Positions 45,505 to 54,359 of a stretch of DNA of 64,000 bases are shown in pieces. Positions within the stretch are counted from its first letter, which is position 1, and each line of letters starts with the position of its first letter. The notes beneath the pieces were generated by a model. It did no database searches. It saw only the letters and a list, made by a program, of their open reading frames with translations, and was not told the DNA's origin. The position numbers were made by a program, and so were the translations under genes. The DNA is from Corynebacterium jeikeium (lineage in GTDB: Bacteria > Actinomycetota > Actinomycetes > Mycobacteriales > Mycobacteriaceae): assembly GCF_000738175.1 (NCBI RefSeq), contig NZ_JFCH01000027.1:165767-229766 (forward strand), in the 5' to 3' direction.

Positions 45505-47090
45505 AGGATACTCGCGAAGAAGCCGCAGCAGCCAAGGCGCGGCTCGACGCGGCAGAGAAGCAGCGCCAGGAAAACCCCAACAACGTCCCCCTAGTCTTCG
45601 GCTGCCTGATGCTGGGCATGCTGATGTCTTCGCTAGGGCAGATGATCTTCTCCACGGCCCTGCCCACCCTCGTTGGCGAGCTCGGCGGCGCCGACAAAAT
45701 GAGCTGGGTCATCACCAGCTTCCTGCTGACCATGACCATCGGCATGCCCGTCTACGGCAAGTTGGGCGACCAGATGGGCCGCAAGCCGCTGTATCTGGTG
45801 GCAGTAGCCCTATTCCTGACCGGCTCCGTCATCGGCGCGCTGGCGCAGAGTATGGACATGATGATCGTCGCCCGCGGTGTGCAGGGCCTCGGCGCCGGCG
45901 GCCTGATGATCGGCGCGCAGGCAATCATCGCCGACGTGGTTCCCGCGCGCGATCGCGGCCGTTACATGGGCATCATGGGCGCCGTCTTCGGTCTGAGCTC
46001 CGTGCTGGGGCCATTGCTGGGTGGCTTTTTCACCGACGGTCCGGGCTGGCGTTGGGCGCTGTGGTTCAACGTTCCGCTGGCGGTCATCACGTTCCTGATG
46101 GTGTTTTTCAACCTCCATCTGCCGAAGCGTGGCTCGGGCGCCCGCCTGGACGTCCCCGGCACGGTTCTGATGGCCGGCGCAACTAGCTCGCTGATTCTGC
46201 TGCTCACCTGGGGTGGGCGCGATTACGCCTGGTCCAGCCCCGTCATTATCTGCTTGGGCATCGCAGCAGTCGTCTTGGCTACCCTGTTTGTGCTGGTGGA
46301 ACGCAAGGCGAAGGATCCGCTGATCCCGATGCAGCTGTTCACCGTCCGCAACTTTGTGGTCACGACTGCGGCCGGCACGATCACGGGTGTGGTCATGTTT
46401 GGCGTGTTGGCTTACATGCCCACGTACATCCAGATGGTGCACGGCATGACCCCCACCAAGGCCGGTCTAATGATGATCCCGATGATGGCCGGCATGATCG
46501 TCACCGCCACCGCCTCCGGCCAGTACGTGTCCCGGACAGGTCGCTACAAGTGGTTCCCCGTCGCGGGTCTGCTCGTTGCCGCCACTGCGGTTGGTCTTAT
46601 GGGACTTTTTGACGCCCACGATTCCCTCGTGCACCTCGGTCTTGTCTTGGCTCTCATGGGTGTTGGCCTGGGGCTTTCGATGCAGATTTTGGTGCTGATT
46701 GTGCAGAACTCTTTCCCGATCTCGATGGTGGGCACTGCAACTGCTTCGAATAACTTCTTCCGCCAGATTGGTGGTACGGCTGGCTCAGCGATCATCGGTT
46801 CGCTGTTCACGCACCGCGTGGCTGATCTGATGGGTCAACGGCTACCCGGCGCGCTGCAGGAGCTGGGCCCGCAGGGAGCTAAGTTCGCGCAGGATTTCCA
46901 GGGTGGCGGCAGTGCTCGGCTCACCCCGGAGATCGTCGATACACTGCCTGGCCCGCTGCACGACGCGATCACTACCTCGTATAACGACGCCCTAGTCCCC
47001 GTGCTCGGCGCCATGGCGCCGGTAGCCGTGTTGGCTGCGCTGATTCTGGTCTTGGTGCGTCAGGACAATTTGAAGGAAACCATCGAATAG
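45501..47090 (+). CDS. DHA2-family MFS drug efflux transporter
   Basis: A 529-residue MFS transporter with 14 predicted helices, as in EmrB/QacA. Motif A-like GKLGDQMGRKPLYL and motif C-like GAVFGLSSVLGPLLGG are present. It is likely a proton-driven exporter of lipophilic drugs or dyes. Translationally coupled to the TetR gene and followed by a strong terminator. Confidence 0.9.
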   Translation: MKDTREEAAAAKARLDAAEKQRQENPNNVPLVFGCLMLGMLMSSLGQMIFSTALPTLVGELGGADKMSWVITSFLLTMTIGMPVYGKLGDQMGRKPLYLVAVALFLTGSVIGALAQSMDMMIVARGVQGLGAGGLMIGAQAIIADVVPARDRGRYMGIMGAVFGLSSVLGPLLGGFFTDGPGWRWALWFNVPLAVITFLMVFFNLHLPKRGSGARLDVPGTVLMAGATSSLILLLTWGGRDYAWSSPVIICLGIAAVVLATLFVLVERKAKDPLIPMQLFTVRNFVVTTAAGTITGVVMFGVLAYMPTYIQMVHGMTPTKAGLMMIPMMAGMIVTATASGQYVSRTGRYKWFPVAGLLVAATAVGLMGLFDAHDSLVHLGLVLALMGVGLGLSMQILVLIVQNSFPISMVGTATASNNFFRQIGGTAGSAIIGSLFTHRVADLMGQRLPGALQELGPQGAKFAQDFQGGGSARLTPEIVDTLPGPLHDAITTSYNDALVPVLGAMAPVAVLAALILVLVRQDNLKETIE

Positions 47091-47115
47091 TCCCCGTTGG
47101 GATTCCACGCAAGCG

Positions 47116-47153
47116 AAAGGCGACCGCGCTAATGGCTAATGCGGTCGCCTTTT
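47116..47153 (+). terminator. Rho-independent terminator
   Basis: AAAGGCGACCGC and GCGGTCGCCTTT form a perfect 12-bp stem ending in T residues, 25 bases after the MFS gene. It may also act on the minus strand. Confidence 0.85.
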
Positions 47154-47203
47154 GCTGTGTCTGAGCTCGCTTAGGAAACGTGCTCGGAAAAGTGCCTGGA
47201 AGG

Positions 47204-47995
47204 TTACTCGGACTTTTCTGCCGATCCCTCAGCGCCCCTAGCGTTGTGAGCGCTGCCAACGTTGTCGGTGTTGCCAGCGCTGTCGGCGCTACCCTCGTCG
47301 GGGTGGTCTAGGTTCTCCTGGTAGTACTTCCAGGCCGGGCCGCCCTCGAGGATCTTCTCCATCACCATGTTGTGGCGCCACGTGCCCTTCTTCGGCCCGT
47401 AGTTCATGTGGGACATGCAGTGGAATACTCCCACTTCCTCGAAGCCTCGAGAGACGTGCAGTCGCACGGAGCCCTCATTCTCCGGGAAGATGCTGGAGTG
47501 CATCGCCCAGTGGCCCTGCTCGGCGGCGTCCTTGAGCAGCCTATCGAGCAGGCTGCCGGCCACGCCCTTGCCCGCGGCATCCTTGTGGACGTAGATCGAG
47601 TCCTCCAACACCCCGTCGAACACGTCACGGTGGCTGGCGGAGGTGGCGGTGATCCACCCCAGGATTTTCTCCTCATTCTCCCCAAGCCCCGCGGCCGCCG
47701 CAGCTGCGGGATCCGTGTCGATGGCAACGAAGGAGAGCTCGGGCAGGCGGTGGCGCATGAAGTCATCCCACGCTTCGGGCGCGCTTTCCTCAAAGGTAGC
47801 CTCGCCCGTATCCATACCGGTCTGCAGGATCTTCTGGACTTGCGGATAGTCCTTCTTCTCCATCAGGCGGATGGAGATAGCCTGCTTGGCACTGTTCTTG
47901 GCGTTGTTGCCAGCACTGCTATCTGCGGCGCTCCCTGCAGTATTCGCAGCGTTCCCAGTATTCGCAGTGTTCCCTGCGGTGTTCGCGGAAGTCAT
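47204..47995 (-). CDS. GNAT acetyltransferase, phosphinothricin-type
   Basis: A 263-residue protein. The GNAT core (about 40-225) has ISIRLMEKKDYPQVQKIL, DSIYVHKDAAGKGVAGSLL (acetyl-CoA loop) and FHCMSHMNYGPKKGTWRHN, as in phosphinothricin acetyltransferase-like (Pat/MddA) enzymes. Both ends carry low-complexity Asn/Ala/Gly/Ser tails (NTAGNTANTGNAANTAGS and SADSAGNTDNVGSAHN) that the family lacks. Substrate not established. Confidence 0.85.
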   Translation of the reverse strand: MTSANTAGNTANTGNAANTAGSAADSSAGNNAKNSAKQAISIRLMEKKDYPQVQKILQTGMDTGEATFEESAPEAWDDFMRHRLPELSFVAIDTDPAAAAAAGLGENEEKILGWITATSASHRDVFDGVLEDSIYVHKDAAGKGVAGSLLDRLLKDAAEQGHWAMHSSIFPENEGSVRLHVSRGFEEVGVFHCMSHMNYGPKKGTWRHNMVMEKILEGGPAWKYYQENLDHPDEGSADSAGNTDNVGSAHNARGAEGSAEKSE

Positions 47996-48058
47996 GGAAG
48001 AAATTGTGCCCTAAGACCCAGCGGTTACGCCACCTGACTACCGGCAGCTGTGAGCGAA

Positions 48059-49450
48059 CTATCCCTTTTCCAGCAGATTCGTCACCAGCTCAGCGATCGC
48101 GGAACGCTCGGATCGGGTCAGCGTGACGTGCGCGAACAGCGGATTATTCTTCAGCTTTTCGATGACCGCCTGGATGCCATCATGGCGGCCTACGCGCAGG
48201 TTATCGCGCTGCGCAACGTCGTGAGTCAGCACGACGCGGGAGTTGCGCCCCAGGCGGGAGAGCACGGTCAGCAGAACGTTGCGCTCGAGCGACTGAGCCT
48301 CGTCCACGATGACGAAGCTATCGTTCAGGCTGCGGCCGCGGATATGCGTCAGCGGCAGGACCTCCAGCAGACCGCGGGCGTCGATCTCTTCCAGCACGTT
48401 ATCGCTCACCACCCCTTCCAGGGTGTCGTACACCGCCTGCGCCCACGGGTTCATCTTTTCCGTCTCACTGCCAGGCAGGTAGCCCAAGTCCTGTCCACCT
48501 ACGGCATACAGGGGGCGGAAGACCACGATTCGCTTGTGCTCACCGCGTTCCAGCACTGCCTCCAAACCGGCGCACAATGCCAGAGCGGATTTGCCGGTGC
48601 CCGCGGAACCGCCGAGGCTTACGATGCCAACCTCGTTATCCAGCAGCAGGTCCAGCGCCACGCGCTGCTGGGCGCTGCGCCCGCGGATACCGAACGCTTC
48701 CAGGTCGGTGGGAACCTGGCGCACCATGCCGTCACCCATCGAGCGCGCCAGAACGGATTGGCTGCCCGCGGTCAGCTGCAGGCCGCAGTGGATCGGCAGC
48801 TCGTCGACCTCGTCGCCGTCTACCGTCAGTGCGCCGGAGATGTCGGCCTCCCCCACGTCGTACAGTTCGTCGATGATGCTGGAGGGCACCTCCGCGCGAG
48901 CCATGCCGTTGTATCCGGTGAGCACGACGTCCTGGGCATGGTATTCGTCGGCGTCAAGACCAACGGCGCCGGCCTTCACGCGCAGTGGCACGTCCTTCGT
49001 CACCAGCGTGACGTTGTGCCCTTCAGCCCGCAGGTTCAAAGCACAAGCCAGGATGCGGTGGTCATTCTGCTCTCCGCGCAAACCAGTAGGAAGCACGGAC
49101 TGGTCAACGTGGTTCAGTTCGACCTGGATGGTACCGCCCGTTTCGTTGACGATGCTGGGCATGTCCAGTCGGCCATGCTCCTGACGAAAGTCTTCGAGCA
49201 TGCGTAGAGCCTGGCGAGCAAACCAGCCAAGTTCCGGGTGGTGGCGCTTGCCCTCGAGTTCACTGATGACGACGACGGGGAGGATGATGCGGTGTTCCGC
49301 AAACTTGATGAGTGCCCAGGGATCGGAAAGCAACACCGAGGTGTCAAGGACATAGGTGCGTAGGCCGAGCTCTGCGTCGGAATGGGCGTTGAGAGCCTGC
49401 TCTGCCTGAAAGTTCTGATTTGCCTGATCGGTGGGCGCGGCGGAAGTCAT
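48059..49450 (-). CDS. phoH2: PhoH2-type PIN-helicase/ribonuclease
   Basis: A 463-residue fusion. Residues 30-165: PIN ribonuclease domain with acidic residues in [13 protein letters not shown] and ISELEGKRH. Residues about 250-463: PhoH ATPase with Walker [11 protein letters not shown] and [13 protein letters not shown]. In actinobacteria PhoH2 unwinds and cleaves RNA and may act in toxin-antitoxin form with a small upstream gene; no such partner is seen here. Confidence 0.92.
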   Translation of the reverse strand: MTSAAPTDQANQNFQAEQALNAHSDAELGLRTYVLDTSVLLSDPWALIKFAEHRIILPVVVISELEGKRHHPELGWFARQALRMLEDFRQEHGRLDMPSIVNETGGTIQVELNHVDQSVLPTGLRGEQNDHRILACALNLRAEGHNVTLVTKDVPLRVKAGAVGLDADEYHAQDVVLTGYNGMARAEVPSSIIDELYDVGEADISGALTVDGDEVDELPIHCGLQLTAGSQSVLARSMGDGMVRQVPTDLEAFGIRGRSAQQRVALDLLLDNEVGIVSLGGSAGTGKSALALCAGLEAVLERGEHKRIVVFRPLYAVGGQDLGYLPGSETEKMNPWAQAVYDTLEGVVSDNVLEEIDARGLLEVLPLTHIRGRSLNDSFVIVDEAQSLERNVLLTVLSRLGRNSRVVLTHDVAQRDNLRVGRHDGIQAVIEKLKNNPLFAHVTLTRSERSAIAELVTNLLEKG

Positions 49451-49632
49451 GGAGGTGGTGCTCCTTGTAGGGGATTATGAGTCGATCAACCCGGACGTTC
49501 CACGCCGCAAAAGCTACGCTTTACATCCGGGAAACGGATGAGGTGGGTAGTTGTTACTTGCTTCGGACACCCTCGACGTTATGCGCACCGCATGGAAATT
49601 ACATTGTTGTCAGATGAACTCTGGGTAAACAT

Positions 49633-49679
49633 AAAAAGCCCCAGGCTTCGGGGCAGTTCCTGCCCCTCACCTGGGGTTA
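49633..49679 (-). terminator. Rho-independent terminator of LGFP lipoprotein gene
   Basis: On the minus strand AACCCCAGG...CCTGGGGCTTTTT forms a long stem with an inner GGGGCAG/CTGCCCC stem and a T run, 26 bases past the gene. Confidence 0.85.
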
Positions 49680-49704
49680 TCAAGCTCTACTTTAAGGTTA
49701 GAAC

Positions 49705-50337
49705 TTAGCGCTTCTCGATGGTCTCGGAGAACTGACCGGACTCATCCTTAGCCCACGTGATGGTGCCGTTTTCGAAGGACTGAGTCCAGCCGTTGGCTGC
49801 GTCGCCCTTCTCCGGAGCGGTCGGCAGACCCAGCTCGTTATCCAGGCCGCCACCGTTGTTCCAGGTCTCGCCGATCTTGCCGATCAGCGGAACAGCACCG
49901 TGATCCTTGGAGTAGGCGATCCAGCCCTTTTCGAAGGTTGCCAGGGAGCCGTTCTCGCCCTCGGTGAACTCGGCCAGCTTACCGAAGGAACCGGACTCGC
50001 CGCCCTCGTTGTCCCAAGCGGTCTTGACGTCCTTCGGCAGCTCCACCTCTTCACCGCTAGCGGTCTGGACCTTCTCGGTCTCACCCTCGGCGCCCTCTGC
50101 GTCTGCGCCCTCAGAGTCAGCACCTTCAGCCTCGGACTCACCGTCCTCGCCTTCACCGGCCTTCGCGGTAGCGGAGTCGGCAGCCTCGCCAGCCTTCTCA
50201 GTAGCGGAGTTTGCTGCGTCGCCAGCCTTATCCTTGGCGTCCTCGGCATCGTCAGAGCATGCAGCAACACCGAAAACCAGGGATGCACCTGCAGCCAGTG
50301 CCACTGCGGAACGACGGAAGCGCTTGTTGGAGTTCAT
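49705..50337 (-). CDS. LGFP-repeat lipoprotein
   Basis: A 210-residue lipoprotein: signal peptide and lipobox VAAC, then an Ala/Glu/Asp-rich, helix-forming spacer (GDAANSATEKAGEAADS repeats), then about two LGFP-type repeats (GWIAYSKDHGAVPLIGKIG and LDNELGLPTAPEKG). LGFP repeats bind the cell wall or arabinogalactan-mycolate layer in corynebacteria. ATG 50337 with AAAGG upstream. A stem with T run ends the gene. Confidence 0.85.
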   Translation of the reverse strand: MNSNKRFRRSAVALAAGASLVFGVAACSDDAEDAKDKAGDAANSATEKAGEAADSATAKAGEGEDGESEAEGADSEGADAEGAEGETEKVQTASGEEVELPKDVKTAWDNEGGESGSFGKLAEFTEGENGSLATFEKGWIAYSKDHGAVPLIGKIGETWNNGGGLDNELGLPTAPEKGDAANGWTQSFENGTITWAKDESGQFSETIEKR

Positions 50338-50474
50338 TACTAATACCTTTCTGTTTCTGTCGGTTTTCTTCAGCTCTCGCTCATCGCAAAAGCAATACCC
50401 CTCCATTCTTAATAGTGTTCCAACGAAAAATGCACGTGTTGTTTAGGATCTTTAACCCAATCGAAATCAGTTCT

Positions 50475-51182
50475 TTATTTTCGCCGCGCGCTTTGGGAGG
50501 TCTTCTTCTTCCCGCTTTTCTTTGTTTTATCTGCATTTTTATGGACGCCACCACGCCCGCGCTTAGCCACCTGTCGCGAGCTGCTCGCGGTGCGCCCTTT
50601 ACATATCCCGACGAAGTCTTGGATGACGTCACTGTCGGATTCAGTAAGCCACATCAGGGCCACACGGGTGCGGGGGCACGTAGTGGCGTCAATCCCAAAA
50701 AGGTCCCGGTGAACCACCCCGCGCTGGTTGATAGCCCGCAGCAAGGGGCGCGGCGCGACGGCAATACCAACATTGGCGGCAACAACCTGCAGAGCTTCGC
50801 GCAGGGCTGCCACATCATCCCAGCCGGTAGGCGGGGTGACGTACATAAGTTTCTCGTCGGCCAACTCCCGGAAGTTGATGGAATCCATGACCCTGGCGGG
50901 ATGCTCCTTGGGTGCGGCAACGCCGATCTGCTCCTCGTAGAGGGCAACTTCGTGCATGTCAGCCGGGCGTTCGAACCCCTCCGCCGGGAGGCGAACCAAT
51001 GCAACATCCGCCTGGCCTGCGCGAATATAGGGCAACGGATCGTCGGTGCCCGCGCTGGCGATCTTCCACCCGGGAACCCGCTCGTCAAAACGGCGGAACC
51101 ACTTATCCGGCTGCACGCCAGTGCTAAAGACAACTTTTAGGTGCTGACGCGACTTCGCGGTGCGGCTCTGCTGAGTGGGCAT
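50475..51182 (-). CDS. LysR-type substrate-binding protein without HTH
   Basis: A 235-residue protein equal to the effector-binding half of a LysR regulator (LKVVFSTGVQPDKWFRRF; RAGQADVALVRLPAEG; EHPARVMDSINFRELA). The DNA-binding half is absent and replaced by a Lys/Arg/Ser-rich tail (KKSGKKKTSQSARRK). Start ATG 51182. Such HTH-less forms are common next to DUF5997 genes, as here. It may bind a small molecule and nucleic acid via its basic tail; function unknown. Confidence 0.78.
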   Translation of the reverse strand: MPTQQSRTAKSRQHLKVVFSTGVQPDKWFRRFDERVPGWKIASAGTDDPLPYIRAGQADVALVRLPAEGFERPADMHEVALYEEQIGVAAPKEHPARVMDSINFRELADEKLMYVTPPTGWDDVAALREALQVVAANVGIAVAPRPLLRAINQRGVVHRDLFGIDATTCPRTRVALMWLTESDSDVIQDFVGICKGRTASSSRQVAKRGRGGVHKNADKTKKSGKKKTSQSARRK

Positions 51183-51219
51183 GGCACCAATAATAGAGCC
51201 GTTCATTAGAATGATGAAC

Positions 51220-51588
51220 ATGACTGACGCGAACCCGAGTTACAAGTCCGGCCCGCCCATGAAACCTGCCACCGCCGCAAAGAAGCTGGCCATCTACCTT
51301 CCAGCCACGCCACAGGAGTTCCAGGATTCCGCACTTACCCATGAGCAATTCGTGGAGCTGCAGAAGAACCCGCCCGAGTGGCTACAGGCGCTGCGCCGAG
51401 AGGGGCCACACCCTCGCCCCGAGGTAGCTCGCAAGCTGGGCATTAGCATTACGTCGCTGAAGAACAATGACATGGACAAGCCACTGACGACCGCGGAGAT
51501 TAAGGCATTGCTTGAAAAGCAGCCGGAGTGGCTGCGAGAAGCTCGCCGTAAGTTGGCTAGTGAGCGCGAGGAGACGGGGCGCCAATAA
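51220..51588 (+). CDS. DUF5997 family protein
   Basis: A 122-residue protein (starts at 51211 and 51214 are also possible) with MKPATAAKKLAIYLPATP, NPPEWLQALRREGPHPRP and KPLTTAEIKALLEKQPEWL, all conserved in DUF5997. Divergent from the LysR-like gene with overlapping 5' regions. Function unknown. Confidence 0.8.
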   Translation: MTDANPSYKSGPPMKPATAAKKLAIYLPATPQEFQDSALTHEQFVELQKNPPEWLQALRREGPHPRPEVARKLGISITSLKNNDMDKPLTTAEIKALLEKQPEWLREARRKLASEREETGRQ

Positions 51589-51616
51589 GTTCAGCTAGAG
51601 GCGGCACAAGAATAAG

Positions 51617-51664
51617 AAAAAGGCGAGGATAAGCCCGATATTTCGGACCTTTCCTCGCCTTTTC
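51617..51664 (+). terminator. Rho-independent terminator
   Basis: AAAAAGGCGAGGA and TCCTCGCCTTTT form a long stem followed by T residues, 29 bases after the DUF5997 gene. Confidence 0.85.
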
Positions 51665-51689
51665 GCCTTCGATGGTGACGAGCCATCAG

Positions 51690-51900
51690 AAGCTGGTATC
51701 CGGTAAGCAACCGCCAGGTGACGAAGCTGACGGTTGCCGGATAACCGGATGAACAACCACAGCACCTCGGAGGAGAAAGCGGTAACCGATGCTCATGCGC
51801 TTCGGGGAGAAGAGAGAAACCCTCGTCGCATGATTGGTGCGCCGGCAACTGACCTTTCGACAGATGCTGCAACATATTCCACAACTGCAGTGCGCCTCAG
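51690..51900 (+). other. Structured non-coding stretch, unassigned
   Basis: Rich in complementary segments: GATGG...CCATC, ATCCG-GTAA-GCAACCG against CGGTTGCCGGAT, and GGTTG...CAACC. GGTGACGA is repeated. This looks like a structured RNA leader or small RNA on the plus strand, but I match no riboswitch class with certainty. No supported ORF lies between 51589 and 52297. Confidence 0.35.
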
Positions 51901-51923
51901 GTGACTAGCCTGTGACACACTCA

Positions 51924-51942
51924 AGAGGTTAGCCAAGCCTCA
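51924..51942. promoter_or_regulatory. DtxR/IdeR-like iron box
   Basis: AGAGGTTAGCCAAGCCTCA matches the 19-bp DtxR consensus at about 14 positions, including an intact GGTTAGCC half. TTGTCA and an AT-rich stretch follow. No iron gene adjoins; the next plus-strand gene starts at 52298. Confidence 0.4.
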
Positions 51943-52297
51943 CCTAGCTTGTCAATATTTAAACAACAAAAATGTTGAATAAATCCCTGAACTGGGGTTT
52001 TGTAGTGCGGGGGTGGCTAGCTTTCGATGTAGGGGTGAAGCAACAACCGTGTGTGGCACATAACAGCGTGTTTTCGCCCAATATCGAGGGGTTTCCTTGT
52101 ACTTTCGCCCCAAAGAAATGCTATTCTCATAAGCAACGCAGAGATGCACGTCACAATAACGACGTAACATCGAGCTGCAACACACAGAAGTCTCTATAAC
52201 CGACATTGCTGCCCTCTGGCGCTACGCACACTGCTGGCATCCCAGTAGTCCAAGTTCGACAGTTCAAGCAGCCAACGTCTTGGTTTGAAAGGAACCC

Positions 52298-53473
52298 ATG
52301 AAGAACTTCCTGCCACGCAACATTTTCGAAGAAGAGCACAATATGTTCCGCGAGGCCTGCGCGGACTTCGTGAAGGCCGAGATCGCCCCGAACGTTGATC
52401 GCTGGCACGAGCAGGGCTACTGCGACCGCGAGATGTTCCAGAAGGCCGGCCAGCAGGGCCTGCTGGGCATGATGGCTCCGGAGGAGTTCGGCGGCGGCGG
52501 TATGGAGAACGACTACCGCTTCAACGCTGTGCTGACCGAAGAGCTGGCTAAGGCTGACTCCGGTTCCGTTATCGTGGGCATCCAGACCATCAACGACCTG
52601 GTCATCCCCTACCTGCAGCGCTTCGGCAACGACGAGCAGAAGGAGCGTTTCCTGAAGCCGCTGTGCGCCGGTGAGAAGATCGCCGCACTGGCCATGACCG
52701 AGCCGGGCGCAGGTGCCGACCTGGCTGGCATCCGCACCTTCGCTAAGAAGGACGAGAACGGCGACTACATCGTCAACGGTGCGAAGACCTTCATCTCCAA
52801 CGGCGTTCAGGCAGACTTCACCCTGCTGGTCGTCGTAACCAACCCGGAGAAGGGCCGCGCAGGCGTTTCCATGCTGATCGTTGAGGACGGCATGGAGGGC
52901 TACACCAAGACCGGCCCGCTGAAGAAGGTCGGCCTGAAGTCCCAGGACACCGCTGAGCTGTCCTTCGAGGACACCCGCGTTCCGAAGGAGAACCTGCTGG
53001 GCGAGGAGGGCGCCGCATTCGGCTACCTGCGCACCAACCTGGCACAGGAGCGCCTGTCCATCGCCGTGGGCTCCATCGCTACCTCCCGCCGCGCATTCGA
53101 CCTGGTTTACAAGCACTCTCAGGACCGCAAGACCTTCGGTCAGCGCCTGATCGACCACCAGGCATACCGCTGGGAGCTGGCCAAGATGGCCACCAACATC
53201 CAGGGCTCCCAGTCCTTCGTTGACGCCTGCATCATGGAGAAGGTCAACGGCACCCTGGACGAGGTCACCGGTGCAATGGCTAAGTACCAGACCACCGAGC
53301 TGCAGATCGAGGTTGTCAACGAGGCTCTGCAGCTGCACGGCGGCTACGGCTTCATGCTGGAGTACCCGATCTCCACCCACTACCTGGACTCCCGCGTTCA
53401 GCCGATCTACGGCGGCCCGAACGAGATCATGATCGAGATCATCTCTCGCCGCCTGGCCAAGGGCGAGAAGTAA
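52298..53473 (+). CDS. Acyl-CoA dehydrogenase
   Basis: A 391-residue acyl-CoA dehydrogenase: FAD/substrate motif MTEPGAGADLAGIRT and the C-terminal LDSRVQPIYGGPNEIM. It oxidises an acyl-CoA to the 2-enoyl-CoA with electron transfer flavoprotein. Very strong codon bias implies high expression. A long 5' region (about 340 bases after the iron-box-like site) precedes it. Convergent with an enoyl-CoA hydratase, suggesting a shared fatty-acid or branched-chain degradation role. Confidence 0.92.
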   Translation: MKNFLPRNIFEEEHNMFREACADFVKAEIAPNVDRWHEQGYCDREMFQKAGQQGLLGMMAPEEFGGGGMENDYRFNAVLTEELAKADSGSVIVGIQTINDLVIPYLQRFGNDEQKERFLKPLCAGEKIAALAMTEPGAGADLAGIRTFAKKDENGDYIVNGAKTFISNGVQADFTLLVVVTNPEKGRAGVSMLIVEDGMEGYTKTGPLKKVGLKSQDTAELSFEDTRVPKENLLGEEGAAFGYLRTNLAQERLSIAVGSIATSRRAFDLVYKHSQDRKTFGQRLIDHQAYRWELAKMATNIQGSQSFVDACIMEKVNGTLDEVTGAMAKYQTTELQIEVVNEALQLHGGYGFMLEYPISTHYLDSRVQPIYGGPNEIMIEIISRRLAKGEK

Positions 53474-53497
53474 GGCCTAGCTCTACTAGACCTAGCC

Positions 53498-54349
53498 TTA
53501 CTCCCCTTTAAACTGCGGTGGTCGCTTTCCTAGGAAGGCGGCCACCGCTTCGCTATGGTCGGCGGTGTTAAACAGGCGCAGCTGTGCCTCCGCCTCCGCC
53601 GCGGCAGCATCGCTAATCGCCGCGGTGTTCTTCACCAGCGCCTTCATCTCCTTATATGCCGCGGTCGGGCCAGCGGCGAAGTTGTTAGCCAGCTTCTCCA
53701 CGGTCGCTTCGAGATCCGCCGGCTCTACAAGCTGCTCTACCAGGCCCAGCTCTGCGGCTTCCTCGGCGGGCACTTTGCGATCCAGGAGCAGCAACTGCAG
53801 AGCCTTCGCACGCCCCACGCAGTCCACCAGGGTCTGTGACAGGCCCGAGTCCGCCGCCAGGCCCACACCCGTGAAGGCGCCCTTGAAAGAGGCTGCTGTG
53901 GACATCACGCGGAAGTCGCAGGCCATTGCCAGTCCCCAGCCCGCACCTGCCGCCGGCCCCTGAATCGCGGCGATCGTCGGCACGCTGATCCCGGCGAGGA
54001 GCTCAGTCATGGGGTTGTACTCCTCCACCACCTTTTCCATCCCCGTGCGATTCTGCGTATCCCGCAGCTGTTCCTTCAGATCCTGGCCGGAGCAAAATGC
54101 CTTACCGTTGGCGCGCAGCACCACGGCACGCACGGCGGAGCCGAGTTCTTCGGAATCCTTTTGCGCATTCCGGAAAGCCTCAATCAGCGCGAGCCGGAGT
54201 TCTTGATTCAGCGAGTTGTATGCCTCGGTGCGATTGAGCGTGATGTAGCGTACGGCTCCAACTGTGGAGACCTGCACGATGTCGCCCGTCGGAGTCGACG
54301 CAGCGGCAGTGCTTGGAGACTTAGCAGAGTTTGAAGTGTCCTGAGTCAT
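53498..54349 (-). CDS. Enoyl-CoA hydratase/isomerase family protein
   Basis: A 283-residue crotonase. Oxyanion-hole motifs in RANGKAFCSGQDLKEQ and AIQGPAAGAGWGLAMACDF; the ADSGLSQTL motif with Asp is like PaaG-type isomerases rather than hydratases with two Glu. ATG 54349 is used; the longer frame is not conserved-looking. Acts on acyl-CoA intermediates. Confidence 0.88.
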   Translation of the reverse strand: MTQDTSNSAKSPSTAAASTPTGDIVQVSTVGAVRYITLNRTEAYNSLNQELRLALIEAFRNAQKDSEELGSAVRAVVLRANGKAFCSGQDLKEQLRDTQNRTGMEKVVEEYNPMTELLAGISVPTIAAIQGPAAGAGWGLAMACDFRVMSTAASFKGAFTGVGLAADSGLSQTLVDCVGRAKALQLLLLDRKVPAEEAAELGLVEQLVEPADLEATVEKLANNFAAGPTAAYKEMKALVKNTAAISDAAAAEAEAQLRLFNTADHSEAVAAFLGKRPPQFKGE

Positions 54350-54359
54350 AGAACAAACT

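Noticed and set aside
51591-51884. 97-residue minus-strand open frame
   Set aside because: It runs through a terminator hairpin and a structured stretch; no protein-like composition or start signal.
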